A DNA stretch of 64,000 nucleotides from Bacteroidota bacterium (GCA_005789565.1 SXXL01000032.1:1-64000), one strand, 5' to 3'. Shown: positions 40,216 through 50,038, numbered from the stretch's first letter. Translations and numbers: made by a program. The notes: generated by a model not told the origin, from the sequence alone.

Positions 40216-40223
40216 TACATTTG
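40216..40223 (+). promoter_or_regulatory. -7 element (TACATTTG) upstream of the alpha-oxoamine synthase gene
   Basis: TACATTTG 27 nt before ATG 40251; divergent from the TATCTTTG at 40154-40161 (-). Confidence 0.45.
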
Positions 40224-40250
40224 CTACAAATTTCACCTAATCCTTTCCGT

Positions 40251-41510
40251 ATGGCAGACCTTTTTGAACGACTCCTCAAAAATCAGGGCCCGTTGGGGCA
40301 ACATCGCGAGCGGGCACACGGTTATTTTGCCTTTCCCAAACTGGAGGGCGAGATCAGCAGCCGAATGAAGTTTCGGGGTAAAGAAATGATCGTTTGGAGC
40401 CTGAACAATTACCTGGGCTTAGCGAATCATCCCGACGTCCGAAAAGCCGATGCAGATGGTGCCAAAGAATATGGATTGGCCTATCCGATGGGCGCCCGGA
40501 TGATGAGCGGTAACAGTAACCTGCACGAGCAACTCGAAGCCGAGTTGGCCGCTTTTGTGGGCAAAGAAGACTCTGCGCTCCTCAATTTCGGATATCAGGG
40601 CATGGTGAGTGTGATCGATGTATTGTGCAGCCGCCACGACGTGATCGTGTACGATGCCGAGAGTCATGCTTGTATCATCGACGGACTTCGTCTCCATCCC
40701 GGTCACCGATATGTGTTCAAGCATAACGATGTGGCCGATTGTGAAAAACAGTTGCAGCGGGCCCAGGCCTTGATCGATAAGCAAAAGACCGGTGGCATCC
40801 TGGTGATTACCGAAGGCGTATTTGGCATGGCGGGCGATCAGGGAAAACTGAAGGAGATCGCAGCCCTCAAGTCGAATTACCAGTTTCGTTTGCTGGTCGA
40901 TGATGCGCACGGATTCGGCACACTGGGCAAAACCGGTGCCGGGGCCGGAGAAGAGCAAGGCTGCCAGGACGCCATTGATATTTATTTTTCCACGTTCGCT
41001 AAATCGATGGCCAGCATCGGAGCTTTTGTGGCCGGTGACAAGAAGATCATAGATTATATCCGCTACAATATCCGTTCTCAGATCTTTGCGAAGAGCTTGC
41101 CCATGCCCCTCGTGGTAGGCAACCTGAAGCGGTTGGAGCTGCTGCGCAATCATCCCGAATACAAGGAAAAGCTTTGGAGTAATGCCCGTAAGCTGCAGGC
41201 CGGATTGAAGGAGCGCGGTTTTGACATCGGGAAGACAGACTCGGTCGTGACCCCGGTGTACATGCACGGTGGTGTGGAAGAGGCGACAGCGATGGTGATG
41301 GACCTTCGCGAGAACTACCGGATTTTTGCTTCGATCGTCGTGTATCCTGTCATTCCGAAAGGACATATCATTTTCCGGTTGATCCCATCGGCCGTACATA
41401 CGGATGAGGACATCGAGACCACGCTGCAGGCTTTTTCCGAAACCAAGAAAAAATTGGATGCCGGAGAATACCGCGTCGATGCCATTCCAGCCATGGCTGA
41501 AAAAGTTTAG
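40251..41510 (+). CDS. Alpha-oxoamine synthase family PLP enzyme (serine palmitoyltransferase / KBL-like)
   Basis: WSLNNYLGLANHPDVRKADADGAKEYGLAYPMGARMMSGNSNLHEQLEAELA, LLVDDAHGFGTLGKTGAG, FSTFAKSMASIGAF (PLP Lys). Confidence 0.92.
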   Translation: MADLFERLLKNQGPLGQHRERAHGYFAFPKLEGEISSRMKFRGKEMIVWSLNNYLGLANHPDVRKADADGAKEYGLAYPMGARMMSGNSNLHEQLEAELAAFVGKEDSALLNFGYQGMVSVIDVLCSRHDVIVYDAESHACIIDGLRLHPGHRYVFKHNDVADCEKQLQRAQALIDKQKTGGILVITEGVFGMAGDQGKLKEIAALKSNYQFRLLVDDAHGFGTLGKTGAGAGEEQGCQDAIDIYFSTFAKSMASIGAFVAGDKKIIDYIRYNIRSQIFAKSLPMPLVVGNLKRLELLRNHPEYKEKLWSNARKLQAGLKERGFDIGKTDSVVTPVYMHGGVEEATAMVMDLRENYRIFASIVVYPVIPKGHIIFRLIPSAVHTDEDIETTLQAFSETKKKLDAGEYRVDAIPAMAEKV

Positions 41511-41511
41511 T

Positions 41512-43656
41512 ATGCATAAATCATTCTTACTGCTGCTCGGCGGATTGTTCTCCGCGGCGCTCTTGTCGGCTCAAACCAAGCCGATCACCCTCGAAGACGT
41601 TTACAAGAAAGGCACCTTTCGGGGCGATTTTGTTCCCGTCGTATTTGATACCACCCAAGCCGATACCGAGCTTCGGTTGGAGGGGGTCAACAACGAAGAG
41701 GGGAAGCCCTTTGGGCAACCGGAGGCCACCCTTGCTTCGCCCACCGACCGACATTTATTCCTGCTACGCAAAGGCACGGAGTCGATCTATCGTCGCTCTT
41801 CCAAGTCGCTGATCTATTTGTACGATTCAGTTACTCGTAAGCTGACCCGCCTGGCAGCCGAGAAAGTGCTGCATCCCAGCTTCTCGCCCGATGGTAGCCG
41901 GATCGCCTATGTGATGAACAACAACCTTTACGTGTATGAGGTGGCCACCGGAAATACCCGAGCCCTGACCACGGACGGTGTTTGGAACAAGATCATCAAC
42001 GGCAATTGCGATTGGGTCTACGAGGAGGAATTTGAATTCACGCAGGCCTATGCCTGGAGTCCCAAGGGCAGTTTTCTGGCCTATTACCGATTCGATGAAT
42101 CGCTGGTGCCCGAATACAACATGACCCTATATGACAACACGTACAACAAAGATTATCGCTATAAATATCCCAAGGCCGGCGATGCCAATTCGGTGGTGCA
42201 GATCCGAATCCATGATTTCGCTACCGGTGCGGTAGCCAAGGCCCAGTTTTCGGAAGGCGACGTGTACATCCCGCGGATCAAGTGGACGCAGCAGGACAGC
42301 AGCCTGGTCGTTTTCTGGATGAATCGGCACCAGAATCATCTGCAACTGTTACAAACCAGCGCCACCACCGGAACCTCTAAGGTATTGTATGAGGAGCGCA
42401 ATAAATATTTTGTGGAGATCAACGATGACTGGCAGTTCCTGAAAAACGGAAAGCAACTGTTGATGACCAGCGAGCAATCGGGCTACCGACAGTTGTATCT
42501 GTTGGAGATGGAAAGCGGCAAACTAACTCCCCTGAGTCGCCCCGATGCGGAGGTAACCGATATCAACGGAGTGGATGAACAAAAGAATCAGGTTTTTTAC
42601 ACGCTGGCCTGGCCCCGTCCAATGGATCGCAATCTCTACGTATCTGACCTGGCGGGGAGGAAAAACGCGGCATTGACCACCGACTCGGCCTGGCATCGGG
42701 TGGAATTCAATGCGGACTTCACCCAATTTTTCGATTTCCGATCCACGATCAATGAGCCCAATACCGTAACGGTAAAGAAGCTCACCTTCAACAAGAAGAA
42801 GGGGTGGAGCGTGCAGTTGGTGCGAACCGTTTCGGAAAGTACCAAGTTGAAGACCAAGATGGCCGAGTACGGTTTTGGTGCGGCTGAATTCATTCGTGTG
42901 CCGAACACCAAGGGCGATACGTTGAACGGGTGGATGCTCAAACCTGCTTCGTTCGATCCGGCCAAGAAATATCCCGTATTGTTCTGCAATTACGGTGGCC
43001 CGGGCTCTCAGCAAGTCGCCAATCGTTGGGGGGCGGTGAGTGCCTGGCATCAGCTAATGCGCCAAAAGGGGTTCATCCTCGTCAGTATCGACAACACCGG
43101 AACGGGTTATCGGGGTGAGGCCTTCAAGAAGAAAACGTATTTGCAGCTGGGGAAATTCGAGATCGAGGATCAGATCGATGCGGCCATCTATCTTGGAAAG
43201 CTGCCGTACGTGGATAAAGCCCGCATCGGACACTGGGGTTGGAGCTACGGGGGATTCATGAGTTCGCTGGCCATCACCAAGGGAGCCGACGTATTTCGTG
43301 CGGCGGTGGCCGTGGCACCGGTGACCAGCTGGCGGTACTACGATAATATCTATACCGAGCGCTACATGCGTACACCACAGGAGAACGCAAAGGGGTATGA
43401 CGATAATTCCCCGATCAACTTTACCAACCGCATCAAGGGGAAATATTTGATCATCCATGGCACGGCGGACGATAACGTGCATTTTCAGAATGCCACCCAG
43501 ATGATCAGTTCGCTGGTCAAAAGCAACATCGATTTTGAGAGTATGTATTATCCAAACAAGAATCACGGGATCAGTGGTTCGGCGGACAATACCACGATCC
43601 ATCTCTGGCGGAATATGACGCGTTGGATCGAAGAGAATTTGGGGACGCTGAAATAA
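41512..43656 (+). CDS. S9 family dipeptidyl peptidase IV-like peptidase
   Basis: Signal peptide; propeller domain; YPVLFCNYGGPGSQQV, GHWGWSYGGFMSSLA, LIIHGTADDNVHFQN, KNHGISG. Confidence 0.94.
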   Translation: MHKSFLLLLGGLFSAALLSAQTKPITLEDVYKKGTFRGDFVPVVFDTTQADTELRLEGVNNEEGKPFGQPEATLASPTDRHLFLLRKGTESIYRRSSKSLIYLYDSVTRKLTRLAAEKVLHPSFSPDGSRIAYVMNNNLYVYEVATGNTRALTTDGVWNKIINGNCDWVYEEEFEFTQAYAWSPKGSFLAYYRFDESLVPEYNMTLYDNTYNKDYRYKYPKAGDANSVVQIRIHDFATGAVAKAQFSEGDVYIPRIKWTQQDSSLVVFWMNRHQNHLQLLQTSATTGTSKVLYEERNKYFVEINDDWQFLKNGKQLLMTSEQSGYRQLYLLEMESGKLTPLSRPDAEVTDINGVDEQKNQVFYTLAWPRPMDRNLYVSDLAGRKNAALTTDSAWHRVEFNADFTQFFDFRSTINEPNTVTVKKLTFNKKKGWSVQLVRTVSESTKLKTKMAEYGFGAAEFIRVPNTKGDTLNGWMLKPASFDPAKKYPVLFCNYGGPGSQQVANRWGAVSAWHQLMRQKGFILVSIDNTGTGYRGEAFKKKTYLQLGKFEIEDQIDAAIYLGKLPYVDKARIGHWGWSYGGFMSSLAITKGADVFRAAVAVAPVTSWRYYDNIYTERYMRTPQENAKGYDDNSPINFTNRIKGKYLIIHGTADDNVHFQNATQMISSLVKSNIDFESMYYPNKNHGISGSADNTTIHLWRNMTRWIEENLGTLK

Positions 43657-43736
43657 ATGTATATCCAGACCGATTAGGGGTCATTGATATGTATTTAATA
43701 GGGCTTTTCTTCACATAACTAAAAAGCTAAAGCGAG

Positions 43737-45533
43737 ATGCTACGACTACTACTTGCAGTTTTGTTTCTGGGGGTCTCATCTGACTCAATCTGCCAAAAGA
43801 AGCTTTCGTTGGCTGCCGTTTGTAGTTATTATGGTGAAAAAACGCCTTCGAGTGCGTATACATTCAATTCAGATCGCGAGGCAGAAACAGCGTTGAAAAT
43901 GATCACCGACGCTTCGGGATTATCTCCAAATTTTGCCCTTCTTGCGGCGGATATTCCCAACGCTGCAGCTGTGGTGATGTATAATGAACGTTATATATTA
44001 TACAATCAGACCTTCATGTATAATATCAGGCAGAGAATTAATTATTGGGCCTCTATTTCTATACTGGCGCATGAGGTGGGGCATCATTTAAATGGTCATA
44101 GCCTGCAGCCGGGTGGCAGCCGTCCTGACCTTGAGCTTCAGGCAGATAAATTCTCCGGATTTATACTGTCTAAGCTGGGGGCTAATTTGGACGAGGCCCA
44201 ATCGGCCATTCATGCCTTGATCCCAGAAGAAGGTTCTCTGACCCATCCGGGAAGATCTTCAAGGCTTGCGGCGATTGCCAATGGATGGTATCAGGCAAAT
44301 GGGAATACGAGCGTAAATGCATCACCAGCTAAAAGACAAACGGTTGGTGGTTCCGGTCGAAGTGATGGGAGCACCTCTGTAGCCACAAGAAGTAAAAATG
44401 ACCCCCCTCGGCAGCAGCCTAATTCTGCCAATACACCACGTTCGTCCGACAATGAAAGTAAAGGGGGGGAGGCCGCGGTAGCGATGCCCAAACGAAATAG
44501 TTCTTTAGTACTCAGTGGATCCGGATTTTCCTTTCCGGATGGTACCGTCGTTACACTCATCCGTAATGGCGATCCGTCGCCTACTCAGGAGGCAAAAATT
44601 GGTAATGGTAGCTTCGTATTCAACATACCACTCAGAGAAGACGGTCTTTATTTTCTTCAAATCACAGGACTAAATAGGCCAGTTGAGTTGTTTCTCGAGC
44701 CCGGTCAAATGAGTATCCGTCCCAACCCGGCTACCAGTGGGGAGTATGAGATTGTCGGTTCAGCCGCTCACAACGACTTCCAAAATTTTGCCCGACGTTT
44801 TGTGCCGTTGGTTCAGCAAGCCAATCAATGGGCAAACCTTATTAACATCAGTCAAAATCCGTCGCAGCGCGACAGCCTGATGATCTTGTATCAAGGAGTA
44901 CAGTCCAATTTGCAAGCAGTTATTGATTCAATCGTCGATGCCAAGCCGAATTCGGCCGTCACTACTTTCATTCTTTCTGCCACCTACGGATTCAATCAGG
45001 ATCCGGTCGTGCTCGAGCGTCGATTCAAAAAATTAAGTCTGGCCCAACAGCAGTCTACCATCGGTAAACAGCTTCAAACACTCATCAACGACAGCAAAGT
45101 GGGCTTAGTTGGATCGGAGGCCATTGATTTCACGCAAAACGATGTGGATGGGAATCCGGTCTCACTTTCTTCTTATCGTGGAAAATATGTGTTGGTGGAC
45201 TTCTGGGCCAGTTGGTGTGGACCTTGTCGGACCGAAAACCCCAATGTGGTCGATAATTATCGGCGGTTCAAGGACAAAAACTTTACTGTCCTGGGCGTTT
45301 CATTGGATCGCGAGGGACAAAAAGATCGTTGGTTGGAAGCTATTAAAAACGATAAGTTGACCTGGACGCACGTCAGTGACCTGAAATTCTGGAATAACGA
45401 GGTTGCTAAGTTGTACAAGGTGCAAAGCATTCCTCAAAACTTACTGATCGATCCCAACGGCATCATCATTGCCAAGAATTTGCGTGGACAGGATTTAGGG
45501 AAGAAACTTTGTGAGGTTCTGGGCTGCGATTGA
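43737..45533 (+). CDS. Fusion protein: M48-like HEVGHH metallopeptidase domain, low-complexity linker, DUF4369-like domain, TlpA/AhpC-type thioredoxin domain
   Basis: Signal peptide; SILAHEVGHHLNGH...ELQADKFSGFIL...HPGRSSRLAAIANGW; S/N/T-rich linker; SGFSFPDGTVVTLIRNG...GSFVFNIPLREDGLYFL; VDFWASWCGPCRTENPNVVDNYRRFKDKNFTVLGVSLD. Confidence 0.85.
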   Translation: MLRLLLAVLFLGVSSDSICQKKLSLAAVCSYYGEKTPSSAYTFNSDREAETALKMITDASGLSPNFALLAADIPNAAAVVMYNERYILYNQTFMYNIRQRINYWASISILAHEVGHHLNGHSLQPGGSRPDLELQADKFSGFILSKLGANLDEAQSAIHALIPEEGSLTHPGRSSRLAAIANGWYQANGNTSVNASPAKRQTVGGSGRSDGSTSVATRSKNDPPRQQPNSANTPRSSDNESKGGEAAVAMPKRNSSLVLSGSGFSFPDGTVVTLIRNGDPSPTQEAKIGNGSFVFNIPLREDGLYFLQITGLNRPVELFLEPGQMSIRPNPATSGEYEIVGSAAHNDFQNFARRFVPLVQQANQWANLINISQNPSQRDSLMILYQGVQSNLQAVIDSIVDAKPNSAVTTFILSATYGFNQDPVVLERRFKKLSLAQQQSTIGKQLQTLINDSKVGLVGSEAIDFTQNDVDGNPVSLSSYRGKYVLVDFWASWCGPCRTENPNVVDNYRRFKDKNFTVLGVSLDREGQKDRWLEAIKNDKLTWTHVSDLKFWNNEVAKLYKVQSIPQNLLIDPNGIIIAKNLRGQDLGKKLCEVLGCD

Positions 45534-45541
45534 TCGCGTGC

Positions 45542-46135
45542 TTATTTACCGATCTTCAGCACTACACTGAAGCCACTGGTGCCGGCTAATGCACTGCGTC
45601 CGGGTTTGAATTGAAGCGAGAGGTCCGGACCCACATCAAAACTTTTCAGGTGGGCATCGACAGTGGCATCTACGACATTTAGTCCCCAGAGTATCAAAAA
45701 AAACAGCACCGAGTAGTCGATGTCTCGGCGGAATTGATCGCGGTAATAGCGAAGTGATTCCTCGTCGATCGGCTTGAGCAGCGGATCGATCTGGCTGAAG
45801 AGGGCGGAGTCGGTTCGATTCACGCGCATGTTGTACTTGACCCGGTAGGCGAAGCGGGTATTTTGGTAGTTATTCAGGTTGTAGGCGAACACGCCGGCAC
45901 AAGTGCCAAGGGCACCATAGACGATGGGTAGTTTCCAATATTTTTTGTTGTAGATCTGTCCCCAGCCCGGCAAGATCGCAGACCGGATGGCGGCAGTTCG
46001 GGGGGAGTGTACGTGGTTGATCGAGTCGTAGCGATTGATCTTTTTAGCAGGCTTGGCAGTGGAGTCGGTTTGCCCAACCGCGGCGGGCGTTAGCAAAATA
46101 CTCAGTGGGAGCAGCAAAAAGACGAATCGTTTCAT
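45542..46135 (-). CDS. DUF5683 domain protein
   Basis: Signal peptide; HSPRTAAIRSAILPGWGQIYNKKYWKLPIVYGALGTCAGVFAYNLNNYQNTRFAYR. Confidence 0.85.
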   Translation of the reverse strand: MKRFVFLLLPLSILLTPAAVGQTDSTAKPAKKINRYDSINHVHSPRTAAIRSAILPGWGQIYNKKYWKLPIVYGALGTCAGVFAYNLNNYQNTRFAYRVKYNMRVNRTDSALFSQIDPLLKPIDEESLRYYRDQFRRDIDYSVLFFLILWGLNVVDATVDAHLKSFDVGPDLSLQFKPGRSALAGTSGFSVVLKIGK

Positions 46136-46136
46136 A

Positions 46137-47054
46137 TTAATCCAGTGGCGCATTCAGCTGCCGGAGGATCTTATTCAATTCTTCGGTTGAATAGAATTCA
46201 ATGGTGAGGGCTCCGGACCCTTGCGGACTTTGGTGCAAGTGCACGCGGGTGCTGAAATGGGAGGCCAATTTATCTTGAATTCGTTTGAGCGGACCTTCTG
46301 TGGGAGATTTTGCAGCTTTTTTAACAGCGGGAGATTGCTTATACAGGTTGCGGACCAGTGCCTCTGTCTGCCGGACTGAAAGTTCCTTGTTCAGGATCTC
46401 TCGGAATACATAGAGTTGTTGGTCGACCGTACCAACGTTGACCAGTGCCCGGGCATGGCCCATGGTGATCTTTCCATTTCGTACGGCCAGCTGAATATCG
46501 GGGGGGAGCTTGAGCAGGCGGATGAAATTTGCCACCGTGCTGCGGTCTTTGCCCATTCGCTCGGCGACTTGCTCCTGTGAGTAGTTGAGCTCGTCCATCA
46601 TTCGCTTGTAGCTCAGTCCAACTTCCACGGCATTGAGGTCTTCTCGCTGCAGGTTTTCCAACAGGGCCAGCTCGAGGAGTTGTTGGTCGTTGGCTTTACG
46701 GATGTAGGCGGGTATCTCGGCAATTCCGGCCAGTTTGGCGGCGCGCCAGCGACGTTCCCCGGCAATGAGCCGATATTTTCCATTGGAGAGTTGGCTGACG
46801 GTAACCGGCTGGATGATGCCGTGCAATTTGATGGAGTTGGCCAGCTCGGCCAGGGCCGTTTCATCAAAATCGTGACGGGGCTGTTTGGGATTGGGTTGGA
46901 TGTCTTCCACGGGGATGGCCAACGAGTGGGTGAGGTTCTCCACCACGGTTTGTTTGAGTTGGCCTTGCGGACCTTTCAGGTCGGTCTCGATGGATTGCAA
47001 CAAGGAGCGAATACCTTTTCCCAGCTGGTCTTTATTCGGTTTGGAAGTAGCCAT
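46137..47054 (-). CDS. parB: Chromosome partitioning protein ParB/Spo0J
   Basis: NPKQPRHDFDETALAELANSIKLHGIIQPVTV, YRLIAGERRWRAAKLAG, ALLENLQREDLNAVE, HTH ERMGKDRSTVANFIRLLKLP, MGHARALV. Confidence 0.97.
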   Translation of the reverse strand: MATSKPNKDQLGKGIRSLLQSIETDLKGPQGQLKQTVVENLTHSLAIPVEDIQPNPKQPRHDFDETALAELANSIKLHGIIQPVTVSQLSNGKYRLIAGERRWRAAKLAGIAEIPAYIRKANDQQLLELALLENLQREDLNAVEVGLSYKRMMDELNYSQEQVAERMGKDRSTVANFIRLLKLPPDIQLAVRNGKITMGHARALVNVGTVDQQLYVFREILNKELSVRQTEALVRNLYKQSPAVKKAAKSPTEGPLKRIQDKLASHFSTRVHLHQSPQGSGALTIEFYSTEELNKILRQLNAPLD

Positions 47055-47069
47055 GGTGCGTGGTTTGAA

Positions 47070-47870
47070 TTAGTCGAGTACGCGGTCCTCGTTCTTGATC
47101 TTGGTCAGGTTGTTTTTTTGCAGGATCTCCTTGGCCAGATTCAAGTAGTTCGCGGATCCCTTGCTGTTGCCGTCGTACAAGATGACCGGTTTACCGGCGG
47201 AGGGGGCTTCTGCCAAACGGGCATTGCGGTGAATGATGGTATTGAAGACCAGTTCATCGAAGTGTCGGCGGACCTCACTCACCACTTGGTTGCAGAGCCG
47301 GAGTCTTCCGTCGTACATCGTCATCAAAATGCCTTCGATGGCCAGCGTGGTATTCAGTCGACTTTGTACGATCTTGATGGTGTTGAGTAATTTTCCGAGT
47401 CCCTCGAGCGCAAAAAATTCGGCCTGCACGGGAATGACTACGGAATCGGCCGCGGTGAGGGCGTTCACGGTGATCAGTCCCAGCGACGGCGAACAATCGA
47501 TGATGATAAAATCGTAGTCGCCGCGTACGGAATCAAGCAGGTTCTTGAGCACCATTTCACGGTTGGGGTAGTTGATCATCTCGATCTCGGCGCCGACCAG
47601 GTCGATGTGGGAGGGGATGAGGTCGAGGTTGGGGATCTCTGTTTTCAGGACCACGTCCTTGGGGCGTGCCTGGTTGACCATACAGTCGTACAGGCTTTGG
47701 GTGATGTTCTGCAGGTCGAACCCAACACCGGTGGTGCTGTTGGCTTGCGGATCGCCGTCCACTAATAGGGTCTTGAATTCCAGTACCGCCAAACTGGCGG
47801 CCAGGTTGATGGCCGTGGTGGTTTTTCCTACGCCTCCTTTTTGATTCGCTACGCCGATGATTCTCGCCAT
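47070..47870 (-). CDS. parA: Chromosome partitioning ATPase ParA/Soj
   Basis: [80 protein letters not shown]. Confidence 0.97.
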   Translation of the reverse strand: MARIIGVANQKGGVGKTTTAINLAASLAVLEFKTLLVDGDPQANSTTGVGFDLQNITQSLYDCMVNQARPKDVVLKTEIPNLDLIPSHIDLVGAEIEMINYPNREMVLKNLLDSVRGDYDFIIIDCSPSLGLITVNALTAADSVVIPVQAEFFALEGLGKLLNTIKIVQSRLNTTLAIEGILMTMYDGRLRLCNQVVSEVRRHFDELVFNTIIHRNARLAEAPSAGKPVILYDGNSKGSANYLNLAKEILQKNNLTKIKNEDRVLD

Positions 47871-47977
47871 GACCCGTTTGAAATGTTCGTAAAGGTGAAA
47901 GGGTTACAAAATACGGCAAAAAATAGTTATGCCCAGTGCGTAGAACCTTCTTGTTCAGAGGTTGTTTCAGGATGGAC

Positions 47978-47985
47978 TAATTTTG
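47978..47985 (+). promoter_or_regulatory. -7 element (TAATTTTG) upstream of the metallophosphoesterase
   Basis: TAATTTTG 6 nt before ATG 47992. Confidence 0.4.
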
Positions 47986-47991
47986 CCATTC

Positions 47992-49239
47992 ATGCGCATC
48001 ACGTTTTTCGGGGTCGTGGCCACGACCCTTTATCTGATCATCGACCTGTACGTATTCTGGGTGTTGCGTAGTTATTTACTCAGTGCCGGCATCCGCCGAT
48101 CCGCCTTGGTCCAGATCGTTTACCTGGCCATGGGTATCGGGTCCTTGTTGTTTTTCTTTTTTGTCCCCAAACTGATCCAAACTGCTGCCTGGAAGCCGCT
48201 GGGAATGACCGTTTTTGCCCTGGTGGTATCCTGGTTTTTGGCCAGGGGCGTGGCTTCGCTGTTCTTTTTGGTGGATGACCTGCGGCGGCTGATCCAATGG
48301 GGCGGCCTGCAGGCCTATCGGATGGCTATTCCCTCGGCTACCGTGGACGCGGGGGTCAGTCGATCGGTTTTTCTGAGCTGGATGGGTGTTATCGCCGGCT
48401 CCGGACTATTGGGTAGTCTGGTCTACGGATTCGGAAATAAGTACCGGTATGAGATCCGAAAACAAAAGGTCCGCTCCTCCAAATTACCACCGGCCTTTGA
48501 GGGGTTGCGGATCGTTCAGTTATCCGACATCCATGTAGGAAGTTTTGACGACCCCAGCGCCGTGGCCCGGGGGATCGAACGGGTGATCGCCTTGCAACCC
48601 GATCTGATCGTGTTTACAGGGGACTTGGTGAACAACTTAGCTACGGAGGTGGGCGAATACGAAAAACTCTTTTCCCGACTCAGCGCTCCCTTGGGCGTGT
48701 ATTCCATCTTGGGCAATCACGATTATGGCGATTATGTAGCTTGGGAAACTGCGGAGCGGAAAAAAGAAAACCTCGATCAGCTGAAGTCCATTCATGCCCG
48801 GATGGGTTGGCGTTTGTTGCTCAATGAAAATGTTGTTCTTACTCGAGGGGATCAGCAGATCTGTTTGATCGGGGTAGAGAACTGGTCCGCCCGCGGTAAT
48901 TTCAAACGTTATGGCAACCTGGCGCTTGCCTACGAGGGCGTTGCACCCGATCTGTTTCAGATCTTGTTGAGTCACGATCCCTCGCATTTTGAGGCCGAGG
49001 TTTCCCGGTCCTATCCGGCGATCGACCTAACCTTGTCGGGGCATACGCACGGCATGCAATTTGGGGTGGAGGTGCCGGGTTTTCGTTGGAGCCCGGTACA
49101 GTATGTGTACAATCGATGGGCGGGGCTGTATACGCAGGGATCTCAGCAGCTCTACGTGAACCGGGGGTTTGGCTTTCTGGGATATCCGGGCCGGGTGGGG
49201 ATCTTACCGGAGATCACCTTGATCGAATTGTCGGCCTAA
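47992..49239 (+). CDS. Membrane metallophosphoesterase (calcineurin-like)
   Basis: N-terminal TM helices; LRIVQLSDIHVGSF, LIVFTGDLVNN, YSILGNHDYGDY, DLTLSGHTHGMQFGVEV. Confidence 0.92.
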   Translation: MRITFFGVVATTLYLIIDLYVFWVLRSYLLSAGIRRSALVQIVYLAMGIGSLLFFFFVPKLIQTAAWKPLGMTVFALVVSWFLARGVASLFFLVDDLRRLIQWGGLQAYRMAIPSATVDAGVSRSVFLSWMGVIAGSGLLGSLVYGFGNKYRYEIRKQKVRSSKLPPAFEGLRIVQLSDIHVGSFDDPSAVARGIERVIALQPDLIVFTGDLVNNLATEVGEYEKLFSRLSAPLGVYSILGNHDYGDYVAWETAERKKENLDQLKSIHARMGWRLLLNENVVLTRGDQQICLIGVENWSARGNFKRYGNLALAYEGVAPDLFQILLSHDPSHFEAEVSRSYPAIDLTLSGHTHGMQFGVEVPGFRWSPVQYVYNRWAGLYTQGSQQLYVNRGFGFLGYPGRVGILPEITLIELSA

Positions 49240-49282
49240 GCGCTGTTAAGGCAATTTAACACGTTACACCTGTGTGCATCAG

Positions 49283-49290
49283 TAAATTTG
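49283..49290 (+). promoter_or_regulatory. -7 element (TAAATTTG) upstream of the outer membrane protein
   Basis: TAAATTTG 28 nt before ATG 49319; dyad TGTTAA-N6-TTAACA at 49244-49261 upstream. Confidence 0.45.
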
Positions 49291-49318
49291 TAGCGTTATA
49301 TTCTTAAAAAAATCAATC

Positions 49319-49909
49319 ATGAGCATTCGACAAATCTTTTTGGTCGTGGGCTTGTTCTCAACGACCCTTGTATCGGCCCAGCTCGACCTGGGTCTAAAAG
49401 CCGGCGTCAACATTACCAAGATCGATGACCGAGCTTTTAAGGATGAATTCAAATACGGATACCACCTCGGGGGATTTGCGGCTTTTGGCCTGGGAAAAAA
49501 ATTCGGGTTCCAACCTGAAGTGCTCTATAACCAATTTTCCCTACGGATCGACAGCAGCTACACCAACACGGTGACCGGAGTATTCCAAAACGGACTCACC
49601 AATGTCAAATTGAATTATCTGTCCATTCCCCTGCTTTTCAATTATAAGCTGATCGGCAAATTCATCACCTTGCAGGCGGGTCCGCAATTCGGTATCCTGA
49701 TCGATCAAAATCGGAGCCTGCTCCAAAATGGCGGAGACGCCTTCAAGAAAGGAGATTTTTCGATGTTGGGCGGCGTGCAGGTAAAACTCGGCCCCCTTCG
49801 CGTCAATGGCCGCTATGTAGTCGGACTGAACAATATCGCCGACCTCACCAATGGCACTCGTTGGAAGAGTCAGGGGTTTCAGGTTTCGGCGGGGATTGCA
49901 TTGCTTTAG
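49319..49909 (+). CDS. Outer membrane beta-barrel protein (PorT-like)
   Basis: Signal peptide; LDLGLKAGVNITKI, YHLGGFAAFGLGKKFGFQPEVLYNQFS, LNYLSIPLLFNYKL, LQAGPQFGIL. Confidence 0.88.
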   Translation: MSIRQIFLVVGLFSTTLVSAQLDLGLKAGVNITKIDDRAFKDEFKYGYHLGGFAAFGLGKKFGFQPEVLYNQFSLRIDSSYTNTVTGVFQNGLTNVKLNYLSIPLLFNYKLIGKFITLQAGPQFGILIDQNRSLLQNGGDAFKKGDFSMLGGVQVKLGPLRVNGRYVVGLNNIADLTNGTRWKSQGFQVSAGIALL

Positions 49910-50014
49910 AAAGTTTGAAGAGTTTGAGAAGTTTAAGCAGTTTAATAGTTTTCAGTGGCTTCCGTATAGTCTTGGCGAATAGCCCCAAACTTTTAAACTC
50001 TTCAAACTTCTCAA
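49910..50014. repeat. Inverted pair of AAGTTTGAAGAGTTT-type tracts
   Basis: AAAGTTTGAAGAGTTTGAGAAGTTTAAGCAG begins after the stop codon; AAACTTTTAAACTCTTCAAACTTCTCAA at ~49987-50014 shares a 15-bp perfect complement (AAGTTTGAAGAGTTT). Confidence 0.85.
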
Positions 50015-50015
50015 G

Positions 50016-50038
50016 CTGGCCTGCTCTAGGCAGGCCAG
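50016..50038. terminator. Strong GC hairpin, putative terminator
   Basis: CTGGCCTG-CTCTAGG-CAGGCCAG followed by TTTGTC; T-run is short. Confidence 0.5.
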
